From Mucilaginibacter robiniae (GTDB taxonomy: Bacteria > Bacteroidota > Bacteroidia > Sphingobacteriales > Sphingobacteriaceae), in contig NZ_CP051682.1 of assembly GCF_012849215.1 (NCBI RefSeq), positions 1,550,001-1,614,000 on the forward strand: a stretch of 64,000 bases of DNA, read 5' to 3'. The notes beneath the pieces were generated by a model, which saw nothing but the letters and a program-made list of their open reading frames with translations, searched no databases and had not been told where the DNA came from. A program made the position numbers and the translations under genes. This document shows, one piece after another, positions 1-7,693 of the stretch (its first letter is position 1; each line of letters begins with the position of its first letter).

Positions 1-1
1 G

Positions 2-340
2 ATACGCCGCATTATGGTGCACTCTGCTATTTCCAGACACCGTAAACAGAAATTAGTGGTGTTAGCAGATGAACTACCCGAGGGTATGCATACGCAAATG
101 ACTTACAATAACAATAACTTGGAAGCTAAAGATTTGCTGCATTTGATACAACAGCTACCCGACACTTACCGGAATGTTTTTAACCTGTATGCTATAGAAG
201 GCTACTCGCACCAAGAGATTGGCAATGTACTGGGCATATCCGAACTGGTATCACGTACTACCTTATGCCGGGCACGTGGTGTATTGAAAGATAAATTATC
301 GGGTTTACAAGCCCGTGAAAAACATAGGCTGGCAAGCTGA
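2..340 (+). CDS. ECF-type RNA polymerase sigma factor (3' fragment)
   Basis: The reading frame is open to the left edge of the window, so the gene starts outside it and only the C-terminal ~112 residues are present. The segment LPDTYRNVFNLYAIEGYSH followed by QEIGNVLGIS has the shape of sigma region 4 of sigma-70/ECF factors: a helix-turn-helix that binds the -35 element. The tail RARGVLKDKL is the usual recognition-helix end. The first visible residues would belong to the linker between regions 2 and 4. No anti-sigma gene follows; a strong hairpin terminator at 406-438 ends the transcript. The regulon cannot be inferred. The family call is good; the ATG at position 14 is not the true start. 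Confidence 0.8.
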   Translation: MRRIMVHSAISRHRKQKLVVLADELPEGMHTQMTYNNNNLEAKDLLHLIQQLPDTYRNVFNLYAIEGYSHQEIGNVLGISELVSRTTLCRARGVLKDKLSGLQAREKHRLAS

Positions 341-405
341 ACGTCAAGAAGCTTTAGTTTGTATAATCAAGTTCAACTATCAGGAGCTGATAGTATATTA
401 AAACA

Positions 406-438
406 AAAAGCGGTTTCTATTAATAGAAACCGCTTTTT
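406..438. terminator. Bidirectional intrinsic terminator
   Basis: AAAAGCGGTTTCTAT and its reverse complement enclose a loop of a few bases. The arms end in A and T runs, so the hairpin can act for the sigma gene (+) and for the convergent small membrane protein gene (-). Confidence 0.85.
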
Positions 439-467
439 ATATCTTATAAGTTAACCTTTGCTGGCGT

Positions 468-668
468 TTACTTTAGTACAATAAATACCCAACGTAAAGC
501 CATCAGTATACCGATAATCAGAATGATATTTGATAGGCTGGTAAAAAGAAAGCCGTGGCCCCATACTTCATCCAGGAAACGGACGAACACACCAGCCATA
601 CCCACAAATATAGCTAAGGTTAAAAATACATAATATTTGGTTTCGTTTGCACCTTGTGTTGAACTCAT
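468..668 (-). CDS. Small two-helix membrane protein, unknown function
   Basis: A 66-residue protein with a short polar N-terminus (MSSTQGANETK) and two predicted transmembrane helices, roughly residues 12-30 and 42-65. I do not recognise a family. The frame is supported by a consistent hydrophobic pattern, a -7-like promoter element about 27 bases upstream (695-702) and a terminator just downstream (406-438). No catalytic or metal-binding motif is visible. It is transcribed separately from, or weakly together with, the DUF4349 gene upstream. Confidence 0.65.
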   Translation of the reverse strand: MSSTQGANETKYYVFLTLAIFVGMAGVFVRFLDEVWGHGFLFTSLSNIILIIGILMALRWVFIVLK

Positions 669-694
669 GGCTTTACTTTTTAATTACAATCGTA

Positions 695-702
695 CAAAAA
701 TA
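695..702 (-). promoter_or_regulatory. Candidate Bacteroidota -7 element (TATTTTTG)
   Basis: On the minus strand the octamer matches TAnnTTTG, the -7 box used by the Bacteroidota primary sigma factor, and lies 26 bases before the ATG at 668. The nearest upstream TTTG (about 25 bases away) is farther than the usual 19-22, so the call is weak. Confidence 0.4.
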
Positions 703-732
703 TAAATGTTTGCTTAATTCAGCTTAACAAAT

Positions 733-1608
733 TTAAATTTTAAGTGCAGGAGATGTAGGAAGCCTTTTACGCTTGTACCATTTCACCAACAGCCATATCA
801 AACCACCAGCTATTGCAAACAACCAAAGATTGGTTAATAACACAACTACATCAGTAAACATAGTTAAACCACTGCTTAACGCCAAACCTATTCTGCTCCA
901 GAACGAAATACGATAATTATCGGTATCATCATTAGCTATTGTTTCTTTCATGATGGTATTGTTTTGATATAGGCTAATATCAACCACGCTATTTTTTACA
1001 GCGGCATCGATCCGCTTGTTGGCAATTTTCTCACTGGTGATATCATCTTTCAGGGTGACTACCTGGGTAGGATCTTCAAATTTTAGCTTACCGGTGTTCT
1101 GCTGATGAACAATCTGCGAACGGTTACTTTGCTTTAGGCTTGCTTCCAGATAATCTAAAGTTTTATCTTCCACATCCATTTGACGTACATCTACCCGCAA
1201 ACCCATGTGGCCTACTTGGCTCACAAACTGCTCTAAACTATCAGATGGAATTCGCACGGTCATATCTGCAGCGGTACTAAATGCTGAAACCAGTAAAATA
1301 GAATCTTTATTTAAATGAATACGCTGGCTACCTTCTGTTACCGCTTTCATGTGGTGGTGCATAACCAAGCCGTGGTAACTTCGGGTAAGATGGGTTATGC
1401 TCTCACAGCTTTTTTGCACATCAGCTACCTTCATTTCCATAGCTGCAGTTTTAACTAAGCGGCTTTGAACAGAATCAGTATTTATACTATCAGTGGTTAT
1501 GGAGGCAGAATCGGCTTTATTCAAACTTTCATATCGATCCGGACTCCCTTTACAGGCCCCCAACAAGCAAAGCGCGGCCAGGAGCACCAATAAGTTGCTC
1601 ATTTTCAT
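733..1608 (-). CDS. DUF4349 domain lipoprotein
   Basis: A 291-residue envelope protein. The N-terminus has a lipoprotein signal with the lipobox LGAC (Cys19). Residues ~50-250 fit the DUF4349 pattern: RLVKTAAMEMKVADV near the start, a central MTVRIPSDSLEQFVSQVG segment, and a long charged helix. One transmembrane helix near residues 250-275 is followed by a basic tail. DUF4349 proteins have no settled function; anti-sigma or envelope-sensing roles have been suggested for relatives but nothing here demonstrates that. It stands alone, downstream of and in the same direction as the ATP synthase operon, from which it is separated by a terminator at 1795-1825. Confidence 0.8.
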   Translation of the reverse strand: MKMSNLLVLLAALCLLGACKGSPDRYESLNKADSASITTDSINTDSVQSRLVKTAAMEMKVADVQKSCESITHLTRSYHGLVMHHHMKAVTEGSQRIHLNKDSILLVSAFSTAADMTVRIPSDSLEQFVSQVGHMGLRVDVRQMDVEDKTLDYLEASLKQSNRSQIVHQQNTGKLKFEDPTQVVTLKDDITSEKIANKRIDAAVKNSVVDISLYQNNTIMKETIANDDTDNYRISFWSRIGLALSSGLTMFTDVVVLLTNLWLFAIAGGLIWLLVKWYKRKRLPTSPALKI

Positions 1609-1794
1609 AACATTAAGTTTTAAGCTTTTGTTATTGATACTTTGAGCAATTAAAATGTAACCTATGGCTCGTTATTGCAACAGACTTGTTACACAAAGCC
1701 AAATAGCTGGAACATCTGTAAAAGACAACCTAATACGTGGGGTGTGTTTAACAATTATATTTGAGCAACAATTAGACGGGCATGGCAGTAAAAC

Positions 1795-1825
1795 AAAAAA
1801 GCCAAGCTGTTAAGCTTGGCTTTTT
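1795..1825 (-). terminator. Terminator of the ATP synthase operon
   Basis: GCCAAGCT and AGCTTGGC pair around a GTTA loop (1801-1820). On the minus strand the hairpin is followed by a run of six T. It lies about 20 bases past the atpG stop codon. Confidence 0.85.
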
Positions 1826-1845
1826 AATTAATTCTTTACAAGTAA

Positions 1846-2748
1846 TTACCCGTTGGATAAAGCTGCCGCACCGCTTACAATCTCAGTAAGCTCGGTAGTA
1901 ATAGCAGCCTGACGGGCTTGATTATAAGATAACTTTAGTGAACGTAAAAGTTCGCCGGCATTATCAGTAGCTTTATCCATAGCAGTCATGCGGGCACCAT
2001 GCTCAGAAGCATGAGAGTCCAGCACGGCACGGTAAAGTTGTATTTTGATATTTTTAGGAATCAGCTGTTGTACAATTTCCTGCTGAGATGGCTCCAGAAT
2101 GTAGTCGGTTTGTGAAGATGCAGTAGTACCTTTTAACTTGGTATCAGGTTCCGCTTCTGCTTTAGGTACTGGCAATAGCTGCTCGCTGGTTAAAACCTGT
2201 ACTGCTGCATTACGGAAGTGGTTATACACCAGTTCTACCCGGTCGTAATCGCCATTTACGAAACCTTGCATAATAGCTTCCGTAATTACAGAAACGTTGG
2301 TAAAATCCAAGTTGCTGTAAACTTCATTATTATCACCAATTACGTTGTACTTACGACGTTGATAATACTCCTGCGCTTTACGACCAATAGCCACGATAGA
2401 TACATTACCGGCTCTCAGTTGTTCACTGTATTTTTCAGCAATCAGGTTATTGGCTGTTTTAATAGCATTGGTATTAAACGCACCTGCCAAACCACGGTTC
2501 GAAGCAACAACTACCACCAACACACGTACTGGCTCGCGCTCTTGTAAGTATGGTGAAGCATTATCTTCAATACTGGCCGATAAATTAGCCAATAGCTCAT
2601 TCAGCTTGGTAGCATAGGGTCGCAACTGCACAATGGCATTGGTTGCTCTTTTCAGCTTAGCTGCCGAAACCATTTTCATAGCTTTGGTAATTTGCTGCGT
2701 GGAGCTTACAGATGCAATACGATTTCTTACTTCTTTTAAATTAGCCAT
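1846..2748 (-). CDS. atpG: ATP synthase F1 subunit gamma
   Basis: The central rotor shaft of F1-ATPase. The 300-residue protein opens with the family signature MANLKEVRNRIASVSSTQQITKAM-type helix and closes with the C-terminal helix ending in NQARQAAITTELTEIVSGA, which forms the other half of the coiled-coil shaft. Length is normal for the family. It is the last gene of the operon, separated from atpA by 82 bases that hold an imperfect palindrome (2763-2821), and is followed by the operon terminator. The beta and epsilon subunit genes do not follow, as is common in this phylum where atpD-atpC sit elsewhere. Confidence 0.97.
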   Translation of the reverse strand: MANLKEVRNRIASVSSTQQITKAMKMVSAAKLKRATNAIVQLRPYATKLNELLANLSASIEDNASPYLQEREPVRVLVVVVASNRGLAGAFNTNAIKTANNLIAEKYSEQLRAGNVSIVAIGRKAQEYYQRRKYNVIGDNNEVYSNLDFTNVSVITEAIMQGFVNGDYDRVELVYNHFRNAAVQVLTSEQLLPVPKAEAEPDTKLKGTTASSQTDYILEPSQQEIVQQLIPKNIKIQLYRAVLDSHASEHGARMTAMDKATDNAGELLRSLKLSYNQARQAAITTELTEIVSGAAALSNG

Positions 2749-2762
2749 TCTTTTATAGGTTT

Positions 2763-2821
2763 CGGGTTTTCAGTTGCGGGTTCCGCGTATGAAAAACACG
2801 CAACTCGTAACTAAAAACCCG
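2763..2821. repeat. Imperfect 26-bp inverted repeat between atpG and atpA
   Basis: Arms 2763-2788 and 2796-2821 match at 21 of 26 positions when one is reverse-complemented, around a 7-base loop. Both arms are built from short words such as GTTGCG and GTTACG. It fills most of the atpA-atpG gap and could form an mRNA hairpin, or be one copy of a dispersed intergenic element. Confidence 0.65.
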
Positions 2822-2830
2822 TAACTGATA

Positions 2831-4405
2831 TTAATATTTTCCTGACAGTTCTTTAGCTACGCTTTCTAATACGCCGGTAATTTGATCATCAAATTTACCA
2901 GCTTTCAGAGCAGCTAAAGTTTCAGGATGACGCAGTTCCATTTGGGTAGTGAATTCAACTTCAAATTCACGTACTTTATTTACTGGTACGTTACGCAGTA
3001 AGCCTTTTGTACCTAAGTAAATAATAGCTACTTGCTTTTCAACTGACACCGGAGAGAACTGACGTTGTTTCAAAATTTCTACGTTGCGGGCACCTTTATC
3101 CAGTACTGATTTGGTAGCCGCATCCAGGTCTGAACCAAATTTAGAGAAAGCCTCTAACTCGCGGTACTGCGCCTGATCCAGCTTTAAAGTACCAGCTACT
3201 TTCTTCATGGATTTGATTTGAGCGTTACCACCTACACGTGATACCGAAATACCTACGTTGATAGCTGGGCGCACACCTGCGTTAAACAAGTTTGATTCCA
3301 GGAAGATCTGACCATCGGTAATTGAAATTACGTTAGTTGGGATGTAAGCAGATACGTCACCAGCTTGTGTTTCAATAATTGGCAATGCTGTTAATGAACC
3401 ACCGCCTTTTACCAAATGCTTGATTGACTCAGGCAAATCGTTCATATCACGGGCAATCTCATCGTTGGCATTGATTTTAGCGGCACGTTCCAGTAAGCGG
3501 CTGTGCAGATAAAATACGTCGCCTGGATAAGCTTCACGGCCCGGTGGGCGGCGCAATAATAAAGATACTTCACGGTAAGCTACTGCCTGTTTTGATAAAT
3601 CATCATAAACAATCAGGGCTGGACGGCCGGTATCGCGGAAATACTCGCCAATAGCAGCACCGGCAAATGGTGCAAAGAACTGCATAGGTGCAGGCTCGGC
3701 AGCACTGGCAGCTACTACGATAGAGTACGGCATAGCGCCGTTATCTTCTAGCGTACGCACAATGTTAGCTACGGTTGATGCTTTCTGACCGCAAGCAACA
3801 TATATACAAAGTACCGGCTGACCGGCATGATAAAATTCTTTTTGATTGATGATGGTATCGATACAAACCGCAGTTTTACCAATCTGACGGTCGCCGATTA
3901 CCAACTCACGCTGACCACGGCCAATTGGAATCATGGCATCAATAGCCTTAATACCGGTTTGCAATGGTTCATTTACCGGCTGACGGTAAATAACACCTGG
4001 CGCTTTACGCTCCAGTGGCATATCGTAGGTTTCGCCTACAATAGGACCTTTACCATCAATAGGTTCGCCCAGGGTGTTTACCACACGGCCCAGCATACCT
4101 TCACCTACTCTAATTGAAGCAATTTTGTTAGTACGTTTAATCGTATCACCTTCCTTCACTTCATCTGAAGGACCTAGTAATACCACACCCACGTTGTCTT
4201 CTTCCAGGTTCAAAACGATACCTTGCAGACCGTTCTCGAACTCAACCAGCTCGCCTGATTGTACTTGGGTCAAGCCATAAACACGGGCAATACCATCACC
4301 CACCTGGAGTACGGTACCTACTTCTTCTAATTCAGTTTCCGACTTAAAGCCCGACAACTGCTGACGCAGGATGGCCGATACTTCGTCTGGTCTAACCTCT
4401 ACCAT
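2831..4405 (-). CDS. atpA: ATP synthase F1 subunit alpha
   Basis: The non-catalytic nucleotide-binding subunit of the F1 hexamer. The 524-residue protein carries the P-loop [15 protein letters not shown], the segment [20 protein letters not shown], and the C-terminal signature [14 protein letters not shown] that contributes the arginine contacting the neighbouring beta site. N-terminal beta-barrel, central nucleotide domain and C-terminal helical domain are all present at normal length. The gene lies between atpH and atpG. The start [17 protein letters not shown] is the usual one. Confidence 0.98.
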   Translation of the reverse strand: MVEVRPDEVSAILRQQLSGFKSETELEEVGTVLQVGDGIARVYGLTQVQSGELVEFENGLQGIVLNLEEDNVGVVLLGPSDEVKEGDTIKRTNKIASIRVGEGMLGRVVNTLGEPIDGKGPIVGETYDMPLERKAPGVIYRQPVNEPLQTGIKAIDAMIPIGRGQRELVIGDRQIGKTAVCIDTIINQKEFYHAGQPVLCIYVACGQKASTVANIVRTLEDNGAMPYSIVVAASAAEPAPMQFFAPFAGAAIGEYFRDTGRPALIVYDDLSKQAVAYREVSLLLRRPPGREAYPGDVFYLHSRLLERAAKINANDEIARDMNDLPESIKHLVKGGGSLTALPIIETQAGDVSAYIPTNVISITDGQIFLESNLFNAGVRPAINVGISVSRVGGNAQIKSMKKVAGTLKLDQAQYRELEAFSKFGSDLDAATKSVLDKGARNVEILKQRQFSPVSVEKQVAIIYLGTKGLLRNVPVNKVREFEVEFTTQMELRHPETLAALKAGKFDDQITGVLESVAKELSGKY

Positions 4406-4444
4406 TGTTTGTTTTTATTTAGCGTTATGTAGATAATAAATTTA

Positions 4445-4990
4445 TTATACTGCTTCTGCAGTAAAATCTTTTTTCAGTCTTTTCAGGCTGCTGCTTACAG
4501 AAGTATCAATCTGACGGTCGCCTACGGTTAAGATAAAGCCACCTATCAGTTCCGGATCAACGCTGGTTTGCAATATCACATCATCTCCTGCAATACTTTT
4601 TACGTCAGCAATAATTTGCTGTTTGTTGGCCTCAGATAACGGCGCAGCCGATACCACTTTTGCATTAACAATATGCTTGATAATGTTGTACTGGTTGATA
4701 AATTCTACAGCAGTTGGATACAAAATTCCGGCTCTGCTTTTACTAACCATAATTTTGAAGAAGGCCAAACTATCGGCAGAAACCTTACCAACAAAAATTG
4801 CTTCCAGGATTTTCACCTTTTTATCATGCGAAATAATAGGGTTGCGTAATACAGCTTGTAATTGTGTATTAGCTTTCAAAGTTTGCACAAAAAAGCTCAT
4901 ATCTTGCTTTACGGCTTCTAAGGCGTTTCGTTCTTCCGCCAAATCAATTAATGATTTAGCGTAGCGATAGGCAACTGTTATTTCTGACAT
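4445..4990 (-). CDS. atpH: ATP synthase F1 subunit delta
   Basis: The peripheral-stalk subunit that ties F1 to the b-subunit stalk (OSCP equivalent). From the ATG at 4990 it is 181 residues, typical of the family, and begins MSEITVAYRYAKSLIDLAEE. An upstream in-frame ATG at 5029 would add 13 residues with no family resemblance, so I did not use it. The C-terminal region LIGGFILTVGDRQIDTSV is the conserved F1-delta signature. The gene is 40 bases from atpA and 76 from atpF. Confidence 0.95.
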   Translation of the reverse strand: MSEITVAYRYAKSLIDLAEERNALEAVKQDMSFFVQTLKANTQLQAVLRNPIISHDKKVKILEAIFVGKVSADSLAFFKIMVSKSRAGILYPTAVEFINQYNIIKHIVNAKVVSAAPLSEANKQQIIADVKSIAGDDVILQTSVDPELIGGFILTVGDRQIDTSVSSSLKRLKKDFTAEAV

Positions 4991-5066
4991 ATTTTTTCGA
5001 GTTATGTGCTTAGCATTACAGGTAGCCAATTAAATTTCTCGCAACCTGCAACATTAAACGCGCAAC

Positions 5067-5576
5067 TTATTTTATTACAACTTCTTTTAATAAATCGGCT
5101 ACCAGTTTATCTTGTTCTTGCTGAGTAGCAATTTGCTTGCGTAAAATTTTCTCAGCAATATCAACTGATAAAGTTGCTACCTGATTTTTCACGTCGGCCA
5201 AAGCAATAGCTTTCTGGTTATTGATTTCTATACGTGCTCTTTCAATGATGCGGGCACCTTCTGCTTGTGCCTGCTCTTTAGCCTCATTAATAATCTGATC
5301 TTTCATGTGGCGGCCTTCTTGTAAAATCAAATCGCGCTCTGCACGGGCTTGTTTAAGCAAGCTTTCATTTTCGCTAGTTAAACGAGCCATTTCTTCTTTG
5401 GCGGCATCCGCTTTCAACAAAGCATCTTCAATTGAGCGCTCACGTTCAGCAATAGCAGCCATAATAGGCTTCCAGGCAAATTTAGCTAACAGAACCAATA
5501 GGATCACGAACGCTACAGCTGCCCACACCACAAAGCCTAAATGGTCATTCAATAAACCGTCAAATAATTCTTCCAT
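5067..5576 (-). CDS. atpF: ATP synthase F0 subunit b
   Basis: The membrane-anchored peripheral stalk. In the 169 residues, an N-terminal transmembrane helix (about residues 15-34, VVWAAVAFVILLVLLAKFAW) is followed by one long charged amphipathic helix rich in A, E, K and R, which forms the right-handed coiled coil of the stalk. KPIMAAIAERERSIEDAL marks the usual junction. It lies downstream of atpE, with a hairpin in the intervening 107 bases. Confidence 0.96.
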   Translation of the reverse strand: MEELFDGLLNDHLGFVVWAAVAFVILLVLLAKFAWKPIMAAIAERERSIEDALLKADAAKEEMARLTSENESLLKQARAERDLILQEGRHMKDQIINEAKEQAQAEGARIIERARIEINNQKAIALADVKNQVATLSVDIAEKILRKQIATQQEQDKLVADLLKEVVIK

Positions 5577-5623
5577 TTATATTTTATAATTCGATTATGT
5601 TTAACTTACACTTTATAACTTTT

Positions 5624-5664
5624 AAAAACCTTACCTGCCGCCAACCGCTGCAAGTAAGGTTTTT
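5624..5664 (-). terminator. Attenuator-like hairpin between atpE and atpF
   Basis: AAAAACCTTACCTGC and GCAAGTAAGGTTTTT form a 15-bp stem with one mismatch and an 11-base loop. In the direction of transcription it comes about 20 bases after the atpE stop and ends in TTTTT, so it could end part of the transcripts or stabilise atpE mRNA. Either would raise the dose of subunit c over b. The role is inferred. Confidence 0.6.
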
Positions 5665-5683
5665 GTTTTTTGTGTTGGGTAAA

Positions 5684-5908
<225 letters not shown>

Positions 5909-5935
5909 TTAAATATAGTGTATAATTATTTGCAA

Positions 5936-7015
5936 TTAATGATGGTGCTCTTCTACCGCGGTACCAATGAATAACGCAGTTAGCATGGTAAAGATGAACG
6001 CCTGTAAAAACGCTACCAGCAACTCCAACACATCCATGAACAGCACGAACACAATAGAAACAGGTGCAATCCACAACGTTTTAAAGATAAAGATCAGCGA
6101 TATCAAGCTCAACACGATAATGTGACCAGCCGAAATATTCGCATACAAACGAATCATTAAGGCAAATGGCCTTGAAATAACACCGATTAGCTCCACCGGA
6201 ATCATGATTGGATATAACCAAACCGGTACTGGTGGCATAAAGATGTGCTTCCAGTAATATTTATTAGCGCTGAAGTTTACCACCAGCAACACAATAAATG
6301 CCATTACGAAAGTTAGCAGAATATTACCAGTCACGTTAGCGCCACCTGGGAAAATTGGAATTAAGCCTAACAAGTTATTAATCCAGATAAAGAAGAATAT
6401 GGTTAACAATATCGGCATATAGCGCTGATAGCGGTAGCCAATGTTAGGGCGGGCAATTTCATCGCGCACAAACACAATAATCGGTTCAATGAAGGATTGC
6501 AAACCTTTAGGTGCTTTACCCACACGTTTTTTGTAGGATTGGGCCACGCTCATAAAGATAATCAGCAACAGCAAACCGGCAATCCACATAGCTATTACGT
6601 TTTTGGTGATAGAAAAATCGTAAACATGATGTGAAGCTGCTTTATCCAACTCACCTTGTGCATTGACTACTTTAATTTTATCATCAATCAGCTTGTAGGT
6701 ATAATACTTACCTTGGTAAGCAGTTTTACCATGTTCAAAAACTGAACCTGAGAACAACTCAGTACCTTTATCGGTAAACAGAATAACAGGTAGTGGAATT
6801 GATTTTTCGCCACCCACATGCCAGTAATGAGAATCGGCAATATGCTCTAATATGGCGGTTGTTGGATTAAAGGCTTCCTGCTCTGCATTTTTAGCCTCCA
6901 CAGCGGTATTTTCTTGCTGTATAGCGAAAGTTTTACACGTGGTTAGTGTAAAAAGAACACCTAAGATTACGCGAAGTAAATTTTTTTTTGAGTTCAAAAT
7001 GTGCCTAAAATCCAT
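5936..7015 (-). CDS. atpB: ATP synthase F0 subunit a
   Basis: The stator channel subunit. At 359 residues it is longer than the ~250-270 of proteobacteria. The extra N-terminal ~120 residues begin with a signal-like hydrophobic stretch (residues ~14-31) and a periplasmic domain, an arrangement known in Bacteroidota. The C-terminal membrane part has the essential arginine in RPFALMIRLYANISAGH, followed by the final helices. The protein ends EEHHH. Its ATG overlaps the stop of the upstream gene as TAATG (7015-7017), which indicates translational coupling. Confidence 0.96.
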   Translation of the reverse strand: MDFRHILNSKKNLLRVILGVLFTLTTCKTFAIQQENTAVEAKNAEQEAFNPTTAILEHIADSHYWHVGGEKSIPLPVILFTDKGTELFSGSVFEHGKTAYQGKYYTYKLIDDKIKVVNAQGELDKAASHHVYDFSITKNVIAMWIAGLLLLIIFMSVAQSYKKRVGKAPKGLQSFIEPIIVFVRDEIARPNIGYRYQRYMPILLTIFFFIWINNLLGLIPIFPGGANVTGNILLTFVMAFIVLLVVNFSANKYYWKHIFMPPVPVWLYPIMIPVELIGVISRPFALMIRLYANISAGHIIVLSLISLIFIFKTLWIAPVSIVFVLFMDVLELLVAFLQAFIFTMLTALFIGTAVEEHHH

Positions 7016-7410
7016 TAATTGCGAGATTTTTCCTTTTTATTTTGGACGCGCAAGTTACTCAACAAACTGTAAATTTCAAAGGCAGTATATAAGAAATATA
7101 GATAAAAGTAGTTAAGCACAAAAACAACGTCATTTACCTGATATTTATGCAGATAGATCAAGGCAATTGTCATGCATAAAATGAACTTGAATGTAGTAGC
7201 CCCCAAAAAGATTTGGCCGCCCAGGGTACCATTTTTAAGCTGCCCCCATATTACACCCAGGCATATTAAAAATGTAAGTGACGAGAAAAATTGAAAGATA
7301 AGCCAGAAACCCGGAATCAGCCATTTTTCATTGCCAGCATAGTTTAGCAATGCAGGCGGCAAGGCTATCATTATGGTAGCAATACCAAATGCAATAAAAA
7401 ACCGCTTCAT
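7015..7410 (-). CDS. Small membrane protein of the ATP synthase operon (AtpI-like position)
   Basis: A 131-residue protein starting MKRFFIAFGIATIMIALPPA with four predicted transmembrane helices and a basic tail (NLRVQNKKEKSRN). It sits exactly where atpI is found, between the AtpZ-like gene and atpB. I see no strong sequence signature, so the AtpI-like label rests on position and topology only. A further upstream in-frame ATG (7482) is rejected: the ATG at 7410 overlaps the upstream stop codon in an ATGA arrangement (7407-7410), and the 3' end overlaps atpB as TAATG. Such proteins are thought to assist c-ring assembly or magnesium supply. Confidence 0.75.
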   Translation of the reverse strand: MKRFFIAFGIATIMIALPPALLNYAGNEKWLIPGFWLIFQFFSSLTFLICLGVIWGQLKNGTLGGQIFLGATTFKFILCMTIALIYLHKYQVNDVVFVLNYFYLYFLYTAFEIYSLLSNLRVQNKKEKSRN

Positions 7411-7604
7411 TCCTTTACGGATTGAATAACTAGATATAAGGAAGCAAAAACACCCACCAGGGCCAACACTGCCGTTACCCAAGGTGTATCGTGATGAGTA
7501 TAAGCATCTATCTTGTACCCTACAAAAGTAAGCACCCCAATAATAAATATCATCTGGAAGGCAATACCGGTATATTTTATATAATCATTGGTAGGCTTGC
7601 TCAT
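7407..7604 (-). CDS. AtpZ/AtpI family protein
   Basis: A 65-residue protein with two transmembrane helices (about 10-29 and 43-61) separated by the short polar segment DAYTHHDTPW. This matches the small AtpZ/AtpI accessory proteins encoded at the head of ATP synthase operons. It is the first gene of the operon and is preceded by a good -7 promoter element at 7641-7648. Its stop overlaps the next start (ATGA). Confidence 0.8.
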   Translation of the reverse strand: MSKPTNDYIKYTGIAFQMIFIIGVLTFVGYKIDAYTHHDTPWVTAVLALVGVFASLYLVIQSVKE

Positions 7605-7640
7605 AACTTAACGGCTGTTTTTGCGTATAGAAAACGCATG

Positions 7641-7648
7641 CAAATTTA
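7641..7648 (-). promoter_or_regulatory. Candidate promoter of the ATP synthase operon (TAAATTTG)
   Basis: An exact TAnnTTTG match on the minus strand, 36 bases before the first ATG of the operon. The -33 region shows only weak TTTA-like sequence. The site lies in the 89-bp divergent gap shared with porW. Confidence 0.5.
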
Positions 7649-7693
7649 TCAATCCTGTTGCATAGTATTTAGTAAATTAGCCATCCTTTTATC

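Noticed and set aside
1609-1794. Gap upstream of the DUF4349 gene examined for RNA genes or a promoter
   Set aside because: No tRNA-like fold and no TAnnTTTG element at a suitable place.
7411-7482. 24-codon N-terminal extension of the AtpI-like protein
   Set aside because: The extension lies inside the upstream gene and the ATGA overlap at 7407-7410 marks the true start.
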